Source: an uncultured bacterium (GTDB taxonomy: Bacteria > Desulfobacterota > Binatia > HRBIN30). From it: 6,944 nt of DNA. Below the pieces are notes generated by a model that saw nothing but the letters and a program-made list of their open reading frames with translations, ran no database searches and had not been told where the DNA came from. Numbering within the stretch: the first letter of the stretch is position 1; each line of letters starts with the position of its first letter. The stretch spans positions 1-6,944 of the forward strand of contig CALJUJ010000471.1 of assembly GCA_937975525.1 (NCBI GenBank). Direction: 5' to 3'. Positions 1-5,896 of the stretch are shown here, one piece after another. Position numbers and translations under genes: made by a program.

Positions 1-1
1 G

Positions 2-571
2 CTTTACTCGGACGGCCGCGGGAGCTTCCCGAAGGCGCTGCACCTGCCGGTGCGAGGGCGGCCGGAGTTCCTACTGCACGGCGATTTCGACGGCGACGGC
101 GTCGAGGACCTGGTCGCCGGCCGGCGCGGCGACGACCGCGTCGCCGTGTTGCTGCGCGGTCCCGAGGGCTTTACGCGCGAGCGCCGCAGCGACCGCGGAC
201 TGCCGATCGAGCCGTCGGAGTCGGCCGATCTCGACGGCGACGGCTTCGCCGATCTGGTCGTGCCGATCGCCCAGCGCGACGTCGTCGAGATTCTCCGCGG
301 CAAGGCGAGCGGTGGCCTTCATCCGCCGGTCGAGATCCCGGCGGGCAAGCGTCCCGTCGCCGTCGCGATCGGCGACTTCGACGGCGACGACCGGCTGGAC
401 CTGGTGATCGTCAACCGTGCCTCGAAGACGTTGTTGCTGGTGCTCAACGACAGCCGCCCGGCAACGAAGGACGCCGACGCAGAGGCGGCGCCAGCACCGG
501 CGCGCGGCCGGGCATCTGATCCGTGGCGCCGGCCGGCCGTCGCCGACGAGGGCGCCTGGGGCAGGCGCTGA
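2..571 (+). CDS. FG-GAP/VCBS repeat protein, C-terminal part (5' end outside window)
   Basis: The frame is open from the first bases of the window, so the true start lies upstream; an internal GTG at position 50 is not needed. The visible 189 residues contain three repeats of the calcium-binding signature D-x-D-G-D-x-x-x-D-L. They begin at bases 83 (DFDGDG), 227 (DLDGDG) and 374 (DFDGDD), about 48-49 residues apart, each followed by a short beta-rich stretch ending in a pattern such as LLLVLND. This is the layout of FG-GAP/VCBS repeats, which fold as blades of a beta-propeller and usually occur in exported or surface proteins. The last 40 or so residues are rich in Ala, Pro, Arg and Asp and look disordered. 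The specific role cannot be told: the N-terminus, where a signal peptide or catalytic domain would sit, is missing. It ends 62 bases before the phosphoesterase start, so it may share that transcript. Confidence 0.85.
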   Translation, partial: LYSDGRGSFPKALHLPVRGRPEFLLHGDFDGDGVEDLVAGRRGDDRVAVLLRGPEGFTRERRSDRGLPIEPSESADLDGDGFADLVVPIAQRDVVEILRGKASGGLHPPVEIPAGKRPVAVAIGDFDGDDRLDLVIVNRASKTLLLVLNDSRPATKDADAEAAPAPARGRASDPWRRPAVADEGAWGRR

Positions 572-621
572 GCCGGCGGCATGCTTGTCGTCGCGGTCGC
601 GGCCCGCTATGCGAGGCGTTC

Positions 622-625
622 GGAG
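622..625 (+). promoter_or_regulatory. ribosome binding site of the phosphoesterase gene
   Basis: GGAG lies 8 bases before the GTG at 634. This supports GTG 634 over the upstream in-frame GTG at 523, which would overlap the preceding gene by 49 bases and add an Arg-rich N-terminal tail unlike a membrane leader. Confidence 0.6.
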
Positions 626-633
626 TCTCGACC

Positions 634-1860
634 GTGATCGCCGCCGCCCAAAACTGGTTCTTCCGTCATTTCTTCCAGCTGCTCCTCGCCTTCGTTTGCC
701 TTTCGCAGTGGGTGACCGGGTGGTGGCTTCTCGGCGGAGCGACGCTGCCGGCGTGGGTGCACGTGCTGGCGGTGGTCGCGATCTACGCGATCAACGTCGC
801 TGCCGTCCGCGGCCCGCGGCGCTTCGGGCGTCGCCCGCAACCAACGTCCCTGCCCGTGCGTCTCTATTTCGGCGCTGCCTTTGCGAGTGTGTTCTGCCTG
901 GTCTTTCTCGCCGCCGCGAGCCTGCTGTTCGCGGTGCTCGGCGGCATCGAGGCAGCGCTCGCCGCGTCCACCGCCCAAGGAGCACTGCAACCGACGTCGG
1001 ATTCGGTCGTCTTCCGCGCCTTCACCTACACCGGCTGCGCGGCGATCGGCCTGTCTTTTCTGTGGGGATACTCGATCGGTCAGCGCCAGCTCCGGGTGCG
1101 CGAGATCGACATTCCGATGCGCAACCTTCCGCCCGCGCTCGAGGGCGTGCGCATCGCCCAAATCTCCGACGTGCACATGGGTCAGAATCTCGACCCGGAG
1201 CAGCTCGCCGGCTACGTCGATCGGGTCAACGCGACAGAGGCCGATCTGATCTGCGTCACCGGCGACATGGTGGACTCGCCGCAGGCGGACATCGACCTGT
1301 TCCTGCCGATCTTCGCCGGCCTGCGCGCCCGCTGTGGCGTGTATGCCATCCTCGGCAATCACGACTTCACCAGCGGCGCCGAGCGGGTGAGCGCGGCGAT
1401 CCGACGTCAGACCGATTTCACACTCCTGCGCGACGAGCACGTCGCGGTGCCGATCGGCGATGCCGTGTTGCACCTCGTCGGCCTCGACGACCGCGGCCTC
1501 GACTGGGCGCGGGGACTGCGTCACGACCCGCGCCTCGACGAGGTGTGGACGCACGTCCCGCCCGGGGCGCCCGCCATTCTTCTGAACCATCGCCCGGATC
1601 TCTTCGAGCACGCGGCGCGCATCGGTGTGCCGCTGACGTTGTCGGGACACACGCACGGCGGCCAGATCGGCATGCCTTGGCTCACGGGGCGCGTGTGGAA
1701 CCCGTCGCGCTTCATCACCGCCTTCGACCGCGGGCTCTTCGAGCGCGAGGGACACTATCTCTACACGAACTGCGGCCTCGGGGTGACGGCGCAGCGCGTA
1801 CGCATCGCCACGCCGCGTGAGATCAGCGTGTTCCGCCTTTGCCGGCGCGAAGAGGCATGA
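634..1860 (+). CDS. membrane-anchored calcineurin-like metallophosphoesterase (YkuE/YaeI type)
   Basis: The 408-residue protein has an N-terminal membrane part and a C-terminal catalytic domain. Hydrophobic segments lie at about residues 13-35, 39-58, 78-103 and 126-148. The metallophosphoesterase motifs follow in order: SDVHMG (D179, H181), GDMVD (G210-D214), GNHD (241-244), NHRPD (318-322), SGHTHGGQ (337-344) and a late TNCGLG. All expected metal ligands of the dinuclear centre are present, so it should be active. The SGHTHGGQ plus NHRPD combination is typical of the YkuE/YaeI branch, whose members act on lipid-linked or other phosphodiesters at the membrane; the substrate here is unknown. 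The GTG start at 634 is chosen from the GGAG 8 bases upstream and because hydrophobic sequence begins right after it. The small cysteine gene starts 17 bases after the stop (or at the overlapping ATGA at 1857), suggesting one operon with the exported SIMPL protein. Confidence 0.93.
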   Translation: MIAAAQNWFFRHFFQLLLAFVCLSQWVTGWWLLGGATLPAWVHVLAVVAIYAINVAAVRGPRRFGRRPQPTSLPVRLYFGAAFASVFCLVFLAAASLLFAVLGGIEAALAASTAQGALQPTSDSVVFRAFTYTGCAAIGLSFLWGYSIGQRQLRVREIDIPMRNLPPALEGVRIAQISDVHMGQNLDPEQLAGYVDRVNATEADLICVTGDMVDSPQADIDLFLPIFAGLRARCGVYAILGNHDFTSGAERVSAAIRRQTDFTLLRDEHVAVPIGDAVLHLVGLDDRGLDWARGLRHDPRLDEVWTHVPPGAPAILLNHRPDLFEHAARIGVPLTLSGHTHGGQIGMPWLTGRVWNPSRFITAFDRGLFEREGHYLYTNCGLGVTAQRVRIATPREISVFRLCRREEA

Positions 1861-1867
1861 CGACGGT

Positions 1868-1871
1868 GGAG
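1868..1871 (+). promoter_or_regulatory. ribosome binding site of the small four-cysteine gene
   Basis: GGAG (within GTGGAG) lies 6 bases before ATG 1878. It favours that start over the in-frame ATG at 1857, which overlaps the phosphoesterase stop as ATGA. Confidence 0.5.
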
Positions 1872-1877
1872 ATCGGC

Positions 1878-2066
1878 ATGTGCGCCGCGTGCGCCCACGT
1901 ACGCCGCGTGCGCAGCCAGCGATGATCGGTCTTCTATCGCTGCGGCCGGGCCGACCGCGATCCTCGCTTCCCGCGCTACCCGCCGCTTCCGGTGCACGCC
2001 TGCCCAGGGTACGCCCCCGGCACGGCGGGCGACCGCGACGATACGATCGAGAGGAGTCAGCCATGA
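1878..2066 (+). pseudogene. small four-cysteine (zinc-ribbon-like) protein gene with in-frame TGA at 1923-1925
   Basis: From ATG 1878 this frame reads MCAACAHVRRVRSQR, then TGA (codon 16), then continues as SVFYRCGRADRDPRFPRYPP and LPVHACPGYAP to a natural TGA at 2064-2066. The cysteines C2, C5, C22 and C42 with H7 form a CxxC-x-H...C...C pattern that could bind zinc. The pattern CxxCxH-x-R...S-x-F-Y-x-C...DPRFPRYPPLPV..C.GY resembles, from memory and unchecked, a widespread family of about 60-residue uncharacterised bacterial proteins, where I recall Gly-Ser at the interrupted position. GGA to TGA is one base change. Codon use on both sides is GC-rich at third positions like the neighbours. 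The frame fills the space between the phosphoesterase and the SIMPL gene, overlapping the latter as ATGA, which implies translational coupling. As written it would yield a 15-residue peptide unless the TGA is read through. Function unknown. Recent pseudogene, sequencing error and recoding all remain open. Confidence 0.6.
2051..2056 (+). promoter_or_regulatory. ribosome binding site of the SIMPL gene
   Basis: GAGGAG ends 6 bases before ATG 2063. It fixes the start at 2063, right before a signal peptide, rather than at upstream in-frame starts such as ATG 1922. It lies inside the 3' end of the small cysteine gene. Confidence 0.7.
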
Positions 2067-2800
2067 ACCCAACCTCCGTCCGCCTGGTGGTCTCGATGGC
2101 GGCCTTGTGGATGCTCGGCGGCACGCCGCCGGTCGCCGCGGGCGACGAATGCTGCGCCGCTGCCGACCGGCGCACCATCACCGTGCAGGGTCACGGCGAA
2201 ATCGCGGCCGCCGCCGATCTCGCCGTGGTCTCCCTGGCGGTGGAGACCGCCGCCGCGCAGGCGGACGCGGCCGTCGCCGAGAACGCCGAGCGCAGCGCCG
2301 CGGTCGCGCAAGCGGTGAAGCGGCTGCTCGGCAGCGACGACGAGGTGGCGACGACCCGCTATTCGCTGCAGCCGCGCTACGAGCAGCGCAAGGGGGATGC
2401 GGAGCCGCGCATCGTCGGCTACGTGGCAAGCAACGAAGTACGCGTCGAGCTGCACGACATCGACATGGTCGGCAAGGTCGTCGACGCCGCCATTCGCGCC
2501 GGAGCCAATCGCGTCGGTGCCCTCCATTTCACCGTCGAGGATCCGGCACCGAGACAGCGCGAAGCGCTGGCCGCGGCGGGCAAGCAGGCACAGGCGCAGG
2601 CGGAGACCATCGCCACGTCGCTGGGCCTCCGCCTCGGCCGGGTGGTGTCGGCGAGCAGCAGCTCTCGCGGCCCGGTGATGCCGCGGCGGATGGAGTCGTA
2701 TGCCATGATGGCCCGTGAGAGTGCGCTGGCGACGACGCCGATCGAGGCAGGCGACGTGACGATCGCCGCCGACGTCGACGTGGTCTACGAGATCGAGTGA
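2063..2800 (+). CDS. exported SIMPL (DUF541) domain protein
   Basis: The 245-residue protein starts with a signal peptide: R7, a hydrophobic run at about 8-20, and a likely cleavage at VAA|G (residues 24-27). A Cys-Cys pair (30-31) follows at the mature N-terminus. The SIMPL domain spans about 37-244. It opens with ITVQGHGEIAAAADLAVVSL and has the middle block TTRYSLQPRYEQ followed by IVGYVASNEVRVEL. It then shows GKVVDAAIRAGANRV and the closing PIEAGDVTIAADVDVVYEIE. All are standard landmarks of the family, whose bacterial members (for example E. coli YggE and Brucella BP26) are periplasmic and often linked to stress tolerance; the biochemical activity is not established. The extra DEV-TTRYSLQP block and the 'sum/asymmetric' repeat structure are complete, so no truncation is seen. 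Start choice rests on GAGGAG 6 bases upstream and the signal peptide. It is the last gene of the left-hand plus-strand operon; no clear terminator follows. Confidence 0.9.
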   Translation: MNPTSVRLVVSMAALWMLGGTPPVAAGDECCAAADRRTITVQGHGEIAAAADLAVVSLAVETAAAQADAAVAENAERSAAVAQAVKRLLGSDDEVATTRYSLQPRYEQRKGDAEPRIVGYVASNEVRVELHDIDMVGKVVDAAIRAGANRVGALHFTVEDPAPRQREALAAAGKQAQAQAETIATSLGLRLGRVVSASSSSRGPVMPRRMESYAMMARESALATTPIEAGDVTIAADVDVVYEIE

Positions 2801-2922
2801 ATCCGCTCCGGACGCCTGCTGGCTGGTCACCTGCCGCCGGGCATGCTTGCTTTTTGGGCACCAGCTCGGGTAATCGCCGGCGGTATCCAGGCATCGACGG
2901 CGCAGACGAGAGCCGTACGGAT

Positions 2923-2938
2923 TGGCCCAGGTCTTGCG
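2923..2938 (+). promoter_or_regulatory. sigma-54 (RpoN) -24/-12 promoter of the glutamine synthetase gene
   Basis: TGGCCC-AGGTC-TTGCG matches the sigma-54 consensus TGGCAC-N5-TTGC(A/T) at 9 of 11 positions. The invariant GG (2924-2925) and GC (2936-2937) are separated by exactly 10 bases. Transcription would start near 2948-2950, giving a leader of about 90 bases. Nitrogen-regulated sigma-54 control of class II glutamine synthetase (glnII) is established in rhizobia, so the position makes sense. A TGC-N11-GCA element at 2844-2860 has the spacing of an NtrC half-site pair, but its inner bases fit poorly. Confidence 0.6.
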
Positions 2939-3017
2939 TCCGGTGAGTGGGTAGCAACGTCACGAGTCGACAGTCGCGCCATCGCTGCGCTGCGTCGCAC
3001 CGTAGGTCGGAATCCAC

Positions 3018-3025
3018 AGGAGGAG
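3018..3025 (+). promoter_or_regulatory. extended Shine-Dalgarno of the glutamine synthetase gene
   Basis: AGGAGGAG is an excellent anti-SD match but ends 11 bases before ATG 3037, longer than usual. No other in-frame start codon lies between, and the family N-terminus (K-LEYIWLDGY) begins right after 3037. Confidence 0.6.
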
Positions 3026-3036
3026 AACATCGCGGT

Positions 3037-4047
3037 ATGAAGTCGAAATTGGAGTACATTTGGCTCGACGGCTACAGGCCTACGCAGAGCCTGCGCAGCA
3101 AGACGCGCGTCGAGAAGGATTTTTCGGGCAAGCTCGAGGACTGTCCGGTGTGGAACTTCGACGGCAGCTCGACCGAGCAGGCCGCCGGCAACGCCTCGGA
3201 CTGCCTGTTGAAGCCTGTGGCGATCTTCCCCGATCCGGTGCGCAAGGACGCGTACCTGGTGATGACCGAGGTCCTCAACGCCGACGGATCGGTGCACGAG
3301 TCGAACGGGCGCGCCCTCATCGACGACGACGACGACGAGTTCTGGTTCGGGTTCGAGCAGGAGTACTTCCTGTGGAACACGAACACGAACCTGCCTCCGG
3401 GGTTCCCGCCGGGCGGATTTCCGCCGCCGCAGGGCCCGTACTACTGCTCGGTGGGCGGCAAGTTCGCCTACGGGCGTGAGGTGATCGAAGAGCATCTCGA
3501 CGCCTGCATCGAGGCGGGCATCAACATCGAGGGCATCAACGCCGAGGTGGCCGCCGGCCAGTGGGAGTTCCAGGTATTCGCGAAGGGCGCCGCCCGCGCC
3601 GGCGACGAGGTCTGGGTCGCTCGCTACCTGCTCGAGCGCATCGCCGAGGATCACGGCTACTCGATCAACTGGCACCCGAAGCCGCTCGGTGCGACCGACT
3701 GGAACGGGTCGGGCATGCACGCGAACTTCTCGAACGAAGCGATGCGCACCTCCGGCAAGGAGGAGACCTTCACGAAGATCTGCGAGCAGTTCGGACGCAA
3801 CATCGAGCGCCACATCTCGGTCTACGGCGCCCACAACGAGCAGCGGCTGACCGGCAAGCACGAGACGCAGTCGATCGACCAGTTCAGCTACGGCGTCTCC
3901 GACCGCGGCGCATCGATCCGCATTCCGATCAACACGGTCGAAGCGGGCTGGAAGGGCCGCCTCGAAGACCGTCGGCCGGCGTCGAACGCCGATCCGTACA
4001 AGGTCGCAGCGGCGATCGTGAAGACCACCAAGGAGGCCCTCGCCTAG
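3037..4047 (+). CDS. glnII: glutamine synthetase, class II (eukaryotic type, GlnII)
   Basis: Cytoplasmic enzyme joining ammonia to glutamate with ATP to make glutamine. At 336 residues it has the length of class II enzymes, well short of the roughly 470 of class I GlnA. Class II hallmarks are the start KLEYIWLDGY (residues 4-13), WNFDGSSTEQA (39-49), the metal-ligand block FGFEQEYFLW (E107, E109) and the proline/glycine loop before GPYYC. These are followed by GINAEVAAGQWEFQ (E170, E177), NGSGMH (223-228, with H228), AHNEQRLTGKHET (265-277) and DRGASIRIP (R290, R295). All catalytic and metal residues I can place are present. A run of five Asp (about 96-100) precedes the metal block. Class II enzymes lack the adenylylation control of class I, and here a sigma-54 promoter match sits about 100 bases upstream, so regulation is probably transcriptional. 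A strong terminator follows, making it a one-gene unit. ATG 3037 is the only start that fits the family N-terminus. Confidence 0.97.
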   Translation: MKSKLEYIWLDGYRPTQSLRSKTRVEKDFSGKLEDCPVWNFDGSSTEQAAGNASDCLLKPVAIFPDPVRKDAYLVMTEVLNADGSVHESNGRALIDDDDDEFWFGFEQEYFLWNTNTNLPPGFPPGGFPPPQGPYYCSVGGKFAYGREVIEEHLDACIEAGINIEGINAEVAAGQWEFQVFAKGAARAGDEVWVARYLLERIAEDHGYSINWHPKPLGATDWNGSGMHANFSNEAMRTSGKEETFTKICEQFGRNIERHISVYGAHNEQRLTGKHETQSIDQFSYGVSDRGASIRIPINTVEAGWKGRLEDRRPASNADPYKVAAAIVKTTKEALA

Positions 4048-4072
4048 CCTTCCGGCGAGAAGTCCACAGACG

Positions 4073-4106
4073 AAGGGGAGCGGCCGCGACGGCTGCTCCC
4101 CTTTTT
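4073..4106 (+). terminator. Rho-independent terminator after glutamine synthetase
   Basis: AAGGGGAGC (4073-4081) pairs perfectly with GCTCCCCTT (4095-4103). The stem extends inward through G4082-T4094 and GCCG/CGGC to a tiny CGA loop, and is followed by a five-T run (4102-4106). It sits 25 bases after the glutamine synthetase stop and 4 bases from the convergent kinase stop. Read from the other strand the hairpin is the same but the following bases are only TTCGT, so it is stronger for the plus strand. Confidence 0.9.
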
Positions 4107-4109
4107 CGT

Positions 4110-5069
4110 TCAGTCGTCCCAACCTTCGCGCAACTCGCGTACCACCGCCTCCGCCGATGCGTAGCGCGCGCCCGGGTCCTTGCGCAGGCAGCGCATGCAG
4201 ATCTCCTCGATGCGCTTCGGAACGGCGAACTTGGCGACTTGCGAAGGCCGCCGCGGCTCGTCGTGCTGCACCTTCTCGATGACCGTGTCGACGCGTTCGC
4301 CGGGCTCGCCGTGCGGCGTGCGCCCGGTGAGGATCTCGTAGAGGACCGCGCCGAGACTGTAGACGTCGGAGCGCCCGTCGATGTCGGCATCACGTCGGAT
4401 CTGTTCGGGCGACATGTAGACCACGGTACCCTGCAGCTTGCCCTGGCCGGTCAGACCGAGGTCGGCCGCGTCGACGTCCGCAACCGCATCCGAGGGCGGA
4501 TCGGCGCTGCTGCCGTCCCGGCTCCAGATCTTCGCCAGGCCCCAGTCCAGGATGAGCACCTCGCCGGCGGGCCCGACAAGGAGGTTCGCGGGCTTGATGT
4601 CGCGGTGCACGACGCCGTGCTCGTGGGCGAAGTCGAGACCACGCGCGACCTGCAGCACGACCTCCATCAGCTGCGCCAGGTCGTAGCGGGAGCGATACTT
4701 CGGGTCGAGCATCTCGCCGAGCGTGTAGCCGCGGACGAGCTTCATCGTGAAGTAGAGGTAGCCGCGGTTGTCGCGACCGAGCTCGTACACGGGCACCGTG
4801 CTCGGGTGCTGCAGCATGGCGGTGACGCGGGCCTCGCGCAGGAAGCGGCGCTGTTCCACGGGATGAGCGGCGATCTCCGGCCGCAGCGACTTGTAACAAA
4901 TGGTGCGCGCGAGGTGCAGGTCCTTGCAGGAGAAGATGTTCGCCTTGCCACCCTTGGCGATGCTCGCGAAGACCGCGTAGGGCGTGGTCGGATAGACCTT
5001 CGCGGGCAAGTCACGATCGGTATCCTCGAGATAGATGCGCTCGTCCCTCTTTCCCAGGTGGAATGCCAT
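4110..5069 (-). CDS. Hanks-type serine/threonine protein kinase
   Basis: The 319-residue soluble protein consists almost entirely of a kinase domain (about residues 30-315), with no membrane segment, PASTA or other sensor domain. Visible subdomains are the nucleotide loop IAKGGKANIF (37-46), the ATP-binding Lys in CYKSL (K60), the helix-C Glu (E79 in FLREARV) and the catalytic loop HRDIKPANLL (D157, K159, N162). They continue with the metal-binding DWGLAK (D175, with W where most kinases have F), GTVVYMSPEQ (214-223) and GRSDVYSLGAVLYEILTG. The nucleotide loop keeps only one of the three usual glycines (A-x-G-x-x-A). I recall kinases with this AKGG...CKDLHL, MKLVRGYTL and DWGLAK set as a recurring bacterial subfamily, so this is probably normal for it. 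The activation segment from D175 to E222 is long and acidic. The start at 5069 has GGAAGG 10 bases upstream and lies 20 bases after the PP2C stop. It would phosphorylate Ser/Thr on unknown targets that the adjacent PP2C probably reverses. Confidence 0.95.
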   Translation of the reverse strand: MAFHLGKRDERIYLEDTDRDLPAKVYPTTPYAVFASIAKGGKANIFSCKDLHLARTICYKSLRPEIAAHPVEQRRFLREARVTAMLQHPSTVPVYELGRDNRGYLYFTMKLVRGYTLGEMLDPKYRSRYDLAQLMEVVLQVARGLDFAHEHGVVHRDIKPANLLVGPAGEVLILDWGLAKIWSRDGSSADPPSDAVADVDAADLGLTGQGKLQGTVVYMSPEQIRRDADIDGRSDVYSLGAVLYEILTGRTPHGEPGERVDTVIEKVQHDEPRRPSQVAKFAVPKRIEEICMRCLRKDPGARYASAEAVVRELREGWDD

Positions 5070-5089
5070 GTCCGTCGTACCTTCCGTGC

Positions 5090-5896
5090 TCAGTCGCCGT
5101 CGTGCCCGTAGACCACGACGGTGATGTTGTCGCCGCCGCCGCACGCATTCGCTTCGGTGATCAGCGACTGGGCCGCCGCGGCGACATCGCCCTCCCCGAG
5201 TCGCATGGCGATCGTCGTCTCGGCCACCGGCCCCCAGAGGCCGTCGCTGCACAGGAGCAGCCGATCGCCGGCGCCCAGGGCGGCCTCGTTCAAGCTGGGA
5301 CCAATCACGCTGGACAGACCGAGAGCCTGCGTCAACTGGTTCTTGCCGGGATGGAAGCGCGCCTGCCCTGCCGTCACCTGCCCGGTGCGGACGAGCATCT
5401 CGACGACGGAGTGGTCGCGGGTGATGCGGTGCAGCGTGTCGCCGCTGAGAACGTAGGCACGCGAGTCGCCGACGTGACAGGTGTGGACCCGGCCGCCGAC
5501 GACCCAGGCGACCAGCACCGTCGTGCCCATCTTGCGACGCAAGGGATCACCGGCGATCTCGGCGGCGATGCGGTCGTGGGCGGCATGTACCGCGGCGAGT
5601 AGCGACGTTCCCGGATCGGCAACGGCGACATCGGAGTCGCCCGCGGGTAGCAGCTCGAGCACGGTCTCGACGGCGATCGCACTGGCGACGTCGCCGAAGT
5701 CGTGTCCGCCCATGCCGTCGGCAACGACGAGCAGGCGGCCGTCCGGCGAGAATCCGAAGGCGTCCTGGTTCTGTCGACGAACCCGGCCGACGTCGGTGGC
5801 GCCGTGCGCCCGCGGCGACGCGTCGCGGGCGTAGCGGTCGCGTTCCGGAGCGGTCGGGATCGACGTCGCAGCCACCGCCGACGCGCGGACACGCAT
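5090..5896 (-). CDS. PP2C-family (PPM) serine/threonine protein phosphatase
   Basis: The 268-residue soluble phosphatase depends on Mn/Mg. Motifs in order are DVGRVRRQNQDAFG (35-48), VVADGMGGHDFGDVAS (57-72, metal ligands D60 and G61), MGTTVL (123-128), CHVGDSRAYVL (140-150) and ITRDHSVVEMLV (158-169). They end with LLLCSDGLWG (metal ligand D218) and GGGDNITVVV (metal ligand D256). The set is complete for a stand-alone bacterial PP2C of the Stp/PrpC kind. One deviation is NQD where most have NED (Q44 replaces Glu). A polar Arg/Ala-rich leader of about 33 residues precedes the domain. Its ATG shares a base with the stop of the CoA-enzyme gene (TGATG, 5898-5894), with GGAAG 9 bases upstream, so the two are probably translationally coupled. 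The kinase gene begins 20 bases downstream; such kinase/phosphatase pairs commonly act on the same substrates, and the PP2C often dephosphorylates its partner kinase. Confidence 0.95.
   Translation of the reverse strand: MRVRASAVAATSIPTAPERDRYARDASPRAHGATDVGRVRRQNQDAFGFSPDGRLLVVADGMGGHDFGDVASAIAVETVLELLPAGDSDVAVADPGTSLLAAVHAAHDRIAAEIAGDPLRRKMGTTVLVAWVVGGRVHTCHVGDSRAYVLSGDTLHRITRDHSVVEMLVRTGQVTAGQARFHPGKNQLTQALGLSSVIGPSLNEAALGAGDRLLLCSDGLWGPVAETTIAMRLGEGDVAAAAQSLITEANACGGGDNITVVVYGHDGD

Larger units (their letters stand above)
2801..3036 (+). other. non-coding stretch between SIMPL and glutamine synthetase genes
   Basis: No supportable coding frame is present. It contains the sigma-54 promoter match at 2923-2938, a weak NtrC-spaced TGC-N11-GCA element at 2844-2860, a possible branched stem closed by GCTGGT (2822-2827) with ACCAGC (2860-2865), and the long Shine-Dalgarno at 3018-3025. 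No intrinsic terminator with a proper T-run was found for the upstream operon; the only T-run (2851-2855) does not follow a stable hairpin. Confidence 0.6.

Noticed and set aside
523..633. Earlier GTG start for the phosphoesterase at 523.
   Set aside because: It overlaps the FG-GAP gene by 49 bases, adds an Arg-rich tail before the membrane segments, and has a worse ribosome binding site than GTG 634.
417..1820. Long open frame on the plus strand overlapping the phosphoesterase gene.
   Set aside because: It is an Arg/Ala/Pro-rich shadow frame produced by high GC; the phosphoesterase frame contains all family motifs.
1924..1962. Possible selenocysteine-insertion hairpin after the TGA at 1923-1925: GAT+CGGTC pairs with GACCG+ATC with a 2-base bulge.
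   Set aside because: The loop is about 21 bases without a compact inner stem or small apical loop at the expected distance, and such pairing is easy in GC-rich sequence. I recall Gly, not Cys, at this position in the family. Not enough to call a SECIS element.
1922..2062. In-frame upstream extension of the SIMPL gene from ATG 1922, which overlaps the internal TGA as ATGA.
   Set aside because: It would put 47 Arg/Pro-rich residues before a clear signal peptide and lacks a good ribosome binding site. GAGGAG 6 bases before ATG 2063 is far better.
2827..4122. Long open frame on the minus strand across glutamine synthetase (similarly 607-2181 on the minus strand).
   Set aside because: Antisense shadows of well-identified genes, with Arg/Val/Asp-rich sequence and no recognisable domain.
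3561..5111. Long open frame on the plus strand across the end of glutamine synthetase and the kinase gene.
   Set aside because: It crosses the terminator and two convergent identified genes and resembles no family; a GC-driven shadow.
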